6,223 bases of DNA from a bacterium (lineage in GTDB: Bacteria > Patescibacteriota > Microgenomatia > Levybacterales > UBA12049), in NCBI GenBank assembly GCA_021852095.1, contig JAJZOC010000094.1, positions 1-6,223 of the forward strand, read 5' to 3'. Positions 1 to 5,829 of the stretch are shown one piece after another. A program made the translations under genes and the position numbers. The number at the start of each line of letters is the position of its first letter. Position 1 is the stretch's first letter. The notes under the pieces are model-generated. The model worked only from the letters and a program-made list of their open reading frames with translations, made no database searches and had not been told where the DNA came from.

Positions 1-774
1 TCTCATCCTCATTCTATCTGCCGAACTTGCTTCTTCTTCTCTAATTGCTTTACCTGTCAAAGCCAGAAATGCGTCTTCCAATGTTGCCGTTTTTGTTTGC
101 TTAGTAAGATCTTCTGCTGTGCCTTCTTCTATTATTTTCCCATAATCCATAATTGCAATTCTATCGGCTATATTCTCTGCTTCTTCCATATAGTGAGTTG
201 TAAAAAAAATAGTTATACCCTCTTTGTCGCGCAGGTCTTTAATGTATTCCCAGATGTGGTTTCTGGTCTGCGGATCAAGTCCAACAGTCGGCTCATCAAG
301 AAAGAAAATCTTCGGGTGATGCAAAAGTCCTCGGGCAATTTCAAGCCTTCTTTTCATTCCGCCGGAAAAAGTTTTAACCAAACTATCCCGTCTTTCCCAA
401 AGCTCTACAAATTTTAACATTTCTTCAATTCTTTTCTTTTGCAGATTACCCGGAACCGAATACAAAACCGCATGAAGCCGCATGTTTTCTTCGGCAGTCA
501 ATTCATCCTCTAAACTCGGATCCTGAAACACAATCCCGAAAGAACGTCTTACATCATGTTTATTTTTACCGGCGTCATAATTATTAATGATTATTGAACC
601 CGAAGTTGGATCAAGAAGAGTAGTCAGCATTTTTATGGTTGTAGTTTTACCGGCTCCGTTTGGTCCCAAAAATGCGAATATCTCTCCCTTTTTAACATTA
701 AAAGAAATATCATCAACCGCAGTAAAGCCGTTAAATTTCTTGGTCAAATTTTTAATCTCGATAATATTATCCAT
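1..774 (-). CDS. ABC transporter ATP-binding protein, DrrA/drug-export type (C-terminus cut by window edge)
   Basis: This gene starts at ATG 774 on the minus strand and stays open for 258 codons to the left edge, so its end is missing. The translation begins MDNIIEIKNLTKKFNGF and has every nucleotide-binding-domain motif: Walker A GPNGAGKTT (residues 37-45), Q-loop Gln84, signature FSGGMKRR (136-143), Walker B FFLDEP (157-162), D-loop GLD (165-167) and switch His194 in TTH. The segment around 231-247 (LEDAFLALTGKAIREEE) is typical of the DrrA/CcmA-like branch that powers ABC-2 permeases exporting drugs, lipids or polysaccharides. Known of the family: it is a cytoplasmic ATPase dimer needing a separate permease, normally the next gene, which would lie beyond position 1. 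It is divergent from the MarR efflux operon across about 100 bp, so shared control is plausible but inferred. No clear leftward promoter or strong ribosome binding site was found. The substrate is unknown. Confidence 0.95.
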   Translation of the reverse strand, partial: MDNIIEIKNLTKKFNGFTAVDDISFNVKKGEIFAFLGPNGAGKTTTIKMLTTLLDPTSGSIIINNYDAGKNKHDVRRSFGIVFQDPSLEDELTAEENMRLHAVLYSVPGNLQKKRIEEMLKFVELWERRDSLVKTFSGGMKRRLEIARGLLHHPKIFFLDEPTVGLDPQTRNHIWEYIKDLRDKEGITIFFTTHYMEEAENIADRIAIMDYGKIIEEGTAEDLTKQTKTATLEDAFLALTGKAIREEEASSADRMRMR

Positions 775-792
775 ATCTACTACTCTAGGGAG

Positions 793-821
793 TTGACATC
801 GGCAAATACACGATGTATAAT
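793..821 (+). promoter_or_regulatory. Sigma-70-type promoter of the MarR-efflux operon
   Basis: TTGACA lies at 793-798 and TATAAT at 816-821, separated by exactly 17 bp. Both hexamers match the housekeeping consensus perfectly. Transcription should start near 828-829, giving a leader of about 50 nt before the ATG at 879. An earlier in-frame ATG at 813 overlaps the spacer and -10 box, so it cannot be on this transcript. So strong a promoter in front of a MarR-led operon suggests control by repression rather than activation. The position fits the operon exactly; activity is inferred. Confidence 0.85.
796..816. promoter_or_regulatory. Inverted repeat filling the promoter spacer (candidate operator)
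   Basis: ACATCG at 796-801 and CGATGT at 811-816 are perfect 6-bp inverted arms with 9 bp between them. The repeat overlaps the last three bases of the -35 box and the first base of the -10 box. A dimeric repressor bound here would block RNA polymerase directly. MarR proteins bind inverted repeats of roughly this size, so the neighbouring regulator is the natural candidate, but the pairing is inferred. It competes with the TTAGA repeats just downstream as the operator. Confidence 0.5.
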
Positions 822-828
822 TACATTT

Positions 829-871
829 TACTTAGAGACTCTAACTATTTGTTAGATAGATATTCTAAGTA
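829..871. promoter_or_regulatory. Nested TTAGA/TCTAA inverted repeats in the MarR leader (candidate operator or RNA structure)
   Basis: Four copies of one 5-bp half-site occur in alternating orientation: TTAGA at 832, TCTAA at 840, TTAGA at 852 and TCTAA at 864. They build several palindromes. TTAGAGACTCTAA (832-844) is perfect around a single central base. TCTAAC (840-845) pairs with GTTAGA (851-856) over a 5-nt loop. TACTTAGA (829-836) pairs with TCTAAGTA (864-871). The block begins at the predicted transcription start and ends 7 nt before the MarR start codon. It could hold two repressor dimers, or fold in the mRNA as an 8-bp outer stem with a 6-bp inner stem. Function is inferred; the symmetry is directly visible. 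Confidence 0.55.
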
Positions 872-878
872 TTTTTAT

Positions 879-1319
879 ATGAACAAAAATATCTTACCAC
901 TTAATGAAGACCTTGTCGAGAATATTTTTAAGCTGTCGCGGCTCATGAAGTTAAACATGTCATTTAATAAAGATCTTACTCATTTAACCATGCTGCAGCT
1001 GCAAGCATTAATTTATTTAAAAAAAAATCAAGAAGCAACTATAAGCGACGTAGCAAATCAATTCAAAATAGAACTTCCGTCTGCAACAAGTTTAATCAAT
1101 AACTTATGTAAAACAAAAATCTTAAAGAAGAAACACGATCCGAAAGATAAACGATGCATAGCAATAGGATTCACGAACAGAGGTTCACTGCTCTTTAAAA
1201 AAGCCATGGAAGAAAGAACGCAAAAAACAAAGAAGATTCTTTCCTTTCTATCAGATAAAGAAAAAAATACGCTTTTAATTATAGTCAAAAAACTTATAGG
1301 AAAGGCTGGGGAAATATGA
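879..1319 (+). CDS. MarR-family winged-helix transcriptional regulator
   Basis: A protein of 146 residues, the usual MarR size, read from ATG 879. An in-frame ATG at 813 would add 22 residues but lies inside the promoter, so it was rejected. Helix-turn-helix residues run about 54-82 (TISDVANQFKIELPSATSLI and on), followed by the wing with the family signature DPKDKR (87-92) and GFTNRG (97-102). N- and C-terminal helices (10-30, 104-145) would form the dimer interface. Known of the family: dimers repress divergent or downstream resistance and efflux genes and let go when a small phenolic, drug or oxidant is sensed. Cys77 in the recognition helix and Cys93 in the wing could be redox-reactive, but this is speculative. 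The stop codon overlaps the next start (ATGA, 1316-1319), so this regulator heads the efflux operon and probably represses it. No strong ribosome binding site precedes 879. Confidence 0.93.
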   Translation: MNKNILPLNEDLVENIFKLSRLMKLNMSFNKDLTHLTMLQLQALIYLKKNQEATISDVANQFKIELPSATSLINNLCKTKILKKKHDPKDKRCIAIGFTNRGSLLFKKAMEERTQKTKKILSFLSDKEKNTLLIIVKKLIGKAGEI

Positions 1320-2407
1320 AAAGCAGAATAATTTTTATATTACTTGTTGTAATTCTTATTTTAATCGGCTTTGGTATGAAACTTGCCCTGTCTAAAAGAA
1401 ACAATCAGCAAGCACAAATGGAAATTATAACTGCTAAAACCGCTAAATCCGAAATTCAGGCAGAAGGCAGTGTTGAATCTGAAATCCAAGCAAAATTAAC
1501 CTTTCAAACAAGCGGAAAACTTGTATATCTTCCTTTTAAAGAAGGGGACACTGTTTACAAAAACCAAGAGATAGCCGGACTGGATCAATATGCTTTGCAA
1601 AAAGATTTAGCAGAGGCTCTAAACAACTATAGATCAACACGTGACACGTTTGATCAAACACAAGCAAATAATTCAACAGGAGTACTTCAGGGAAGCCAAC
1701 AATATACCCTTGAAACAACTAATAAAGTAGGATTGAGCGGACAAGGCGAAACAAACGTGATAAACGATATGGCAAAAAGGATCTTAGATGAAAATCAAGC
1801 AAACCTTGATAATTCGGTTATAGAAGTTCAACTGGCAAACTATGCATTGCAACTTTCTTCGCTTACTTCTCCGATAAACGGGGTCATTACTCATGAAGAT
1901 GCAACAACTACGGGAATAAATATTACTCCTTCAACAACTTTTACAGTTCAGGATCCAAATCATCTTATTTTTAAGGCTCAAGTCTTAGAAAACGATATAG
2001 ACTATGTAAAACTCGGGCAAAAAGCGAAAATAAAAATGTCATCTGGAAGAAATATTTTAGGAACCGTTAAAAAAATATATCCTGAAAAGATTTCTCTTGC
2101 AAACGGCGATAAAGTTTACAACGTAGACATACAAAGTAATCAGCTGGCTGGAAAAACAAAATTAGGCGAAACAGGCACCGTATTAATAGAAAATAACTCC
2201 GGTAAAAATATCGTCTTAATCCCAACATGGACAGTTCTTGCAAAAAGTTATGTATGGATTTACGAAAAGGGTAAACCCGTTCTTAAAAAAGTTACGACAG
2301 GAAAAGAACACGAAGGCTTTACCCAAATTATAAATGGTCTTAAACCGGGAGACAAAATTATTAAAAACCCAAAATCAATCGTAATTAATAAGTATCAAAT
2401 GTTATGA
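1316..2407 (+). CDS. HlyD/RND-type membrane-fusion (periplasmic adaptor) protein with short hairpin
   Basis: A 363-residue adaptor for an export pump. One N-terminal membrane anchor (about 5-25) places the rest outside the cytoplasmic membrane. Domain order: first lipoyl half about 62-90 (ending KEGDTVYKNQEIAGLD), helical segment about 91-117, a Gly/Asn/Thr/Ser-rich stretch about 118-150, second helix about 151-182, second lipoyl half about 183-215, beta-barrel about 216-292, and a membrane-proximal C-terminal domain about 296-352 (LIPTWTVL, GLKPGDKII). The C-terminal domain resembles MacA/YknX-like adaptors more than EmrA. I see no clear TolC-docking tip motif (R-LS) in the hairpin loop. Translation is coupled to the regulator by a 4-bp ATGA overlap, and AGGAAAGG (1298-1305) is a fair ribosome binding site. 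The partner could be the MFS downstream or the divergent ABC system; the operon favours the MFS. Confidence 0.9.
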   Translation: MKSRIIFILLVVILILIGFGMKLALSKRNNQQAQMEIITAKTAKSEIQAEGSVESEIQAKLTFQTSGKLVYLPFKEGDTVYKNQEIAGLDQYALQKDLAEALNNYRSTRDTFDQTQANNSTGVLQGSQQYTLETTNKVGLSGQGETNVINDMAKRILDENQANLDNSVIEVQLANYALQLSSLTSPINGVITHEDATTTGINITPSTTFTVQDPNHLIFKAQVLENDIDYVKLGQKAKIKMSSGRNILGTVKKIYPEKISLANGDKVYNVDIQSNQLAGKTKLGETGTVLIENNSGKNIVLIPTWTVLAKSYVWIYEKGKPVLKKVTTGKEHEGFTQIINGLKPGDKIIKNPKSIVINKYQML

Positions 2408-3039
2408 AACAGTTTACGGAAAAATTAAAGAGTCCGATTATTAGAAGTTCTCTGGCAATAGCTATCATTATCTTTCTGTTTGCCGGATATATTCTATATT
2501 CTCTGAAAGAAGGAAGAGTAAGTATAGATAACTCACAAGTTGAGGCACCGGTAATCCAAATAATCCCAAGCACCTCCGGTAGATTACTCGGTATGCCGGT
2601 TTACGAGGGAGAACATGTTGCAAAAGGAGACAGACTGGCTGTTGTTGGATCAAATACTATCTACAGCGATTCTGACGCTATCGTTACCAAAATCAATCAA
2701 GATAAAGGAAGTTCGGTTACCACCCAAACACCCATAATGGAACTTATCAATCCCAATCATCTGCGGATAGAAGGAACGATTGATGAAAATAAAGGGCTTA
2801 ATCTTATAAAGATTGGGCAGGTCGCGTCATTTACTATTGATGCCTTTCCCGGAAAAACATATTGGGGATATGTAGATGAAATATCCCCCAGCGCTAACCA
2901 AACACAAGCTGCATTTTCAATCTCATCCGAGAGGCCGACACAACAGTTCACTGTTTACATAAAATATAACAGTCTAAAGTATCCGGAAATAAAAAACGGA
3001 ATGTCCGCAAAAATAACGGTTTATATAAATACTCCTTAA
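2404..3039 (+). CDS. Short EmrA-like HlyD-family adaptor lacking the alpha-helical hairpin
   Basis: Only 211 residues, against roughly 350-400 for EmrA-type adaptors. A membrane anchor spans about 13-33. Next comes an EmrA-like first lipoyl half, with IDNSQVEAPVIQIIPSTSGR at 41-60 and YEGEHVAKGD at 67-76. The chain then passes directly into the second half (IYSDSDAIVTKINQDKGSSV, 86-105) and the beta-barrel (about 117-209, with IGQVASFTIDAFPGK at 137-151 and GYVDEISPSA at 155-164). The helical hairpin that normally separates the two halves and reaches toward an outer-membrane channel is absent. The frame is clean at both ends, so this looks like a true short form and not a broken gene. The start overlaps the previous stop by 4 bp (ATGA) with no good ribosome binding site, implying coupled translation. 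The exporter gene follows 9 nt downstream, so this is its most likely partner. Confidence 0.88.
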   Translation: MKQFTEKLKSPIIRSSLAIAIIIFLFAGYILYSLKEGRVSIDNSQVEAPVIQIIPSTSGRLLGMPVYEGEHVAKGDRLAVVGSNTIYSDSDAIVTKINQDKGSSVTTQTPIMELINPNHLRIEGTIDENKGLNLIKIGQVASFTIDAFPGKTYWGYVDEISPSANQTQAAFSISSERPTQQFTVYIKYNSLKYPEIKNGMSAKITVYINTP

Positions 3040-3048
3040 TACCTTTCT

Positions 3049-4539
3049 ATGCAAAAAACACGCAAAGGTTTTCAGAAAGAACAATGGCTTATACTTTTAA
3101 CTGTTGTTATCGCATCATTCTTAGGCAGATTGGACGGTACAATTGTAAATCTCGCGCTTCCTAAAATAATTTCGGATTTCGGGATAACTGTTGCCCAGGC
3201 AAGCTGGATATCTACAGCATATATCATAGCTAATGCAATTTTTGTTCCTATATTTGGCAAACTGGGAGACCTTGTGGGAAGAAAACCTTTATATATATTT
3301 GGAATTGTAGGATTTATAGTTTCTTCTGCTATGGCAGGACTTTCCTTTAATCTTACATCTCTTATAATATTTCGAATACTTCAGGCAATTACTGTTTCCA
3401 TTGATTATCCCTTAGCTCTATCTATTATAGCCCATACATTTAAAAATAGAGGACAAAGAGCTCAAGCCATGGGTATGTGGTCCGGGGTTTTTGCGGCGGC
3501 CGCTGTTTTTGGACCACTAATAGGAGGACCTTTGATAGACAACTTTACATGGAGATCTGTCTTTTACATAAATCTTCCAATTGGAATAATCGGGACAATA
3601 ATGGCAATAAAGTTTATAAAAGAACCGGTAGAAAATATAAAAGGTATTAAAAACTTTGATATAGCAGGATCACTCCTGTTAGGAATTATGTTGGGGACAC
3701 TAGTTTTAGTTCTTGACCAGGGACAATCCTGGGGTTGGATGAGCACAAAAAGTATAATTTCTTACTTTATATCTTCTGCATCTCTTATCGCATTTTTAAG
3801 GATAGAAAGTAAACAGAAAGAACCCGTTGTCGATCTGAAATTTTTTAAGATCCCTACTTTCTCTGCGGCAATAGTAACCAGTTTTATTTCGTTTGCCGGA
3901 ATGTTTGGAGGACTCTTTCTTATTCCGATTTTCTCCCAAACATATCTTGGATACAGCGTAACAGAATCAGGATATGTCTTTGTACCTATGGCTATAGGAA
4001 TTCTAATAATGGCCCAGGTGGGAGCAAGACTATCGGCAAAAATACAGTCCCGTTTTTTAACCGCAGGTGGAATGTTTTTTGCGGCTATTGTATTTTTTTC
4101 ATTCGGATCAATAGATATTAGATGGAGTTTTACCGATATAGCGATTCGGCTGTTCCTTTTTGCAGGCGGATTGGGCATAGGACTTGCTCCTTTAACCAAT
4201 GCCGCCACATCAACCGTTCCCATACAAGAAGTTGGGGTTGCTTCATCTATTTTAGCACTTGCCAGAAATATAGCAGGCGCTTTTGGCGTAGCTATTTTTG
4301 CCACTATACTATCCAATAGTACAACTACAAACCTTATGGCAATACAATCGCACTCTGTAATAAACTCCATAGATTCGGCAACAATACAGAGAGCAAAAGA
4401 ACTAATGTTTATTAAAGCAAGCGTTTTGGCTTATGGAACTGTTTTCAGAACGTCTGCATATCTTTTAGCGCTCGGAGGCATCAGCGCGCTTTTCGTAAAA
4501 GAAAGCATGTCGGATTTTAAAACAGACATAGAATTTTAA
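3049..4539 (+). CDS. EmrB/QacA-type (DHA2) major facilitator multidrug exporter
   Basis: A 496-residue polytopic membrane protein of the length expected for 14-TM drug:proton antiporters. Visible family motifs: TM1 motif LDGTIVNLALPKI (28-40, with membrane Asp29), loop 2-3 motif A GKLGDLVGRKP (70-80), the TM4 Arg109-Gln112 of motif B, and the TM5 antiporter motif C around GVFAAAAVFGPLIGGP (146-161). Known of the family: proton-driven efflux of hydrophobic or cationic toxic compounds, often with an EmrA adaptor. Odd points: motif B reads RILQAITVSIDYP, lacking the usual Gln-Gly step and carrying Asp119 in TM4. The start at 3049 has no Shine-Dalgarno sequence; it lies in the same frame as the upstream adaptor's TAA with three codons between, and no other ATG is available before residue 95. 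Reinitiation after the upstream gene is the likely mode. The natural substrate cannot be read from the sequence. Confidence 0.95.
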   Translation: MQKTRKGFQKEQWLILLTVVIASFLGRLDGTIVNLALPKIISDFGITVAQASWISTAYIIANAIFVPIFGKLGDLVGRKPLYIFGIVGFIVSSAMAGLSFNLTSLIIFRILQAITVSIDYPLALSIIAHTFKNRGQRAQAMGMWSGVFAAAAVFGPLIGGPLIDNFTWRSVFYINLPIGIIGTIMAIKFIKEPVENIKGIKNFDIAGSLLLGIMLGTLVLVLDQGQSWGWMSTKSIISYFISSASLIAFLRIESKQKEPVVDLKFFKIPTFSAAIVTSFISFAGMFGGLFLIPIFSQTYLGYSVTESGYVFVPMAIGILIMAQVGARLSAKIQSRFLTAGGMFFAAIVFFSFGSIDIRWSFTDIAIRLFLFAGGLGIGLAPLTNAATSTVPIQEVGVASSILALARNIAGAFGVAIFATILSNSTTTNLMAIQSHSVINSIDSATIQRAKELMFIKASVLAYGTVFRTSAYLLALGGISALFVKESMSDFKTDIEF

Positions 4540-4573
4540 GCTCATCCATATATTTTCAGGAAATTCTAAGATT

Positions 4574-4603
4574 AAGACAGTACTATTTTTGTAAATTTGT
4601 AAT
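4574..4603 (+). promoter_or_regulatory. Weak candidate promoter for the HtrA-like protease
   Basis: In the 90-bp gap after the exporter, AAGACA (4574-4579, 4 of 6 matches) and TGTAAT (4598-4603, 5 of 6) are separated by 18 bp. The important second base of the -10 box is not the consensus. In DNA this AT-rich such matches occur by chance. The gap itself suggests that the protease can be transcribed separately from the efflux operon, but no terminator was found to rule out read-through. Confidence 0.25.
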
Positions 4604-4613
4604 AAATATCTTA

Positions 4614-4621
4614 AGAAAGGA
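4614..4621 (+). promoter_or_regulatory. Ribosome binding site of the protease gene
   Basis: AGAAAGGA sits 8 nt before ATG 4630 and is one of the clearest Shine-Dalgarno-like sequences in the window. It supports the chosen start and contrasts with the exporter and short adaptor genes, which lack one. Confidence 0.6.
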
Positions 4622-4629
4622 ATAAATAT

Positions 4630-5796
4630 ATGAATAAGTTCAATATCGGTATAATAACAGCCATTATTGCTTCACTTATTATCGGTATTTTTATCGGAGC
4701 ATACAATCTTCAGCTTATTAAACATGTAAATACGTTCTCGGCGAACTCTTTAAAACCACCCGCAACAATAAAAATCGAATCTGAAGAATCAGTAACAATT
4801 CATATTGTTAAAACCGTAGGACCTTCAGTTGTAACTATTGTCGGCACGGGAACAACAACACCCTCTCAGCCATTTTTGCAATTTAGTCCGTTTGGAAATT
4901 TCGGCTTTCAATTCCCAAACCAAATTCCACAACAACAGCAAACAATAGGTTCCGGTTTTATTTATTCTTCTAACGGATTAATACTTACTAATAAACATGT
5001 TGTTTCGAATACAAATGAAACATATCAAGTGATTACCGCGAATAATAAAAAGTATTCTGTTAAAAGCATTTATAAAGATCCGATCACTGACATAGCTATA
5101 ATACGAATTAATCCAAACGACAACCCCGGCAATCCGCTTACACCCGTTACGCTTGGAGACTCATCTCATCTACAAGTTGGCCAATTTGTGGTTGCAATTG
5201 GAACAGCGCTTGGTCAATTTAGAAATACCGTAACAACCGGCGTTGTCTCTGGACTTGGACGCGGCATAAATGCGGGCGGACAGTTTCAGGGATCAACAGA
5301 ACATTTAAGTAATGTTATCCAAACAGATGCGGCAATAAATCCCGGCAATTCCGGAGGACCGCTTGTTAATTCGTCAGGACAGGTTATTGGCATGAATACG
5401 GCAATTGCGCAAAACGGTCAAAATATCGGCTTCGCTATTCCGATAAACAGTGTTAAAAACGCGTTAAATAATTTTCAATCAAACGGCGGACATTTTGCTC
5501 AAGCATTTCTAGGAGTATCATATACAACGATTTCACAATCACTTGCCATTCTGAACAATGTTCCAGCCGGCGCGTATGTTCGGTCTGTTGTTTCCGGCTC
5601 ACCTGCTGACAAAGCAGGCATACAACAGGGAGATATTATTATAAAAGTTGATAATAAACGAATCGGTCTTAATAATACCCAACTTGCAACACTTATTAAC
5701 CGGCATAAAGTAGGAGATACAATCACTATTTCCATCTGGAGAAACGGCAAAATACTCAATATTTCGGTAACGCTTGGTAATGCTGCAAACTTTTAA
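4630..5796 (+). CDS. htrA: HtrA/DegP-type membrane-anchored serine protease (S1C) with one PDZ domain
   Basis: A 388-residue protein with an N-terminal membrane anchor (about 7-25), a trypsin-like domain (about 55-280) and a single PDZ domain (about 290-384). The catalytic triad is intact: His123 in LTNKHVV, Asp154 in DPITDIAII and Ser241 in NPGNSGGPLV. The oxyanion-hole glycines of GNSGG are present. The loop before the His motif (about 74-104) is rich in Phe, Pro and Gln and corresponds to the LA loop of HtrA proteins. The PDZ has a usable ligand groove (AFLGVSY at 292-298) and the usual SPADKAGIQQGDII (324-337). Known of the family: degradation of misfolded extracytoplasmic proteins during envelope stress, with the PDZ controlling assembly and substrate choice. 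One PDZ and a membrane anchor resemble DegS or Gram-positive HtrA rather than two-PDZ DegP. It sits 90 bp after the exporter, so co-function with efflux is possible but unproven. Confidence 0.96.
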   Translation: MNKFNIGIITAIIASLIIGIFIGAYNLQLIKHVNTFSANSLKPPATIKIESEESVTIHIVKTVGPSVVTIVGTGTTTPSQPFLQFSPFGNFGFQFPNQIPQQQQTIGSGFIYSSNGLILTNKHVVSNTNETYQVITANNKKYSVKSIYKDPITDIAIIRINPNDNPGNPLTPVTLGDSSHLQVGQFVVAIGTALGQFRNTVTTGVVSGLGRGINAGGQFQGSTEHLSNVIQTDAAINPGNSGGPLVNSSGQVIGMNTAIAQNGQNIGFAIPINSVKNALNNFQSNGGHFAQAFLGVSYTTISQSLAILNNVPAGAYVRSVVSGSPADKAGIQQGDIIIKVDNKRIGLNNTQLATLINRHKVGDTITISIWRNGKILNISVTLGNAANF

Positions 5797-5829
5797 AGAA
5801 AGTGTATAAGCAGATCCGAATTTTATTTC

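Noticed and set aside
97..417. Plus-strand open frame of 106 codons
   Set aside because: It lies opposite the ABC ATPase, which has all nucleotide-binding motifs in the minus frame. The plus frame has no recognisable domain and a composition expected of an antisense shadow.
3762..4370. Minus-strand open frame of 202 codons inside the exporter
   Set aside because: It is antisense to the conserved MFS coding sequence, has no ribosome binding site or family motif, and its residues mirror the hydrophobic codons of the exporter.
4529..4568. Inverted repeat TAGAATTT / AAATTCTA after the exporter as a terminator
   Set aside because: The 8-bp arms are almost all A/T with a 24-nt loop and no U-tract follows, so it would not make a stable intrinsic terminator. 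It also overlaps the last codons of the exporter.
4565..4570. TCTAAG before the protease gene as another MarR half-site
   Set aside because: A lone AT-rich 6-mer without a partner at the spacing seen in the leader at 829-871. Chance occurrence is likely.
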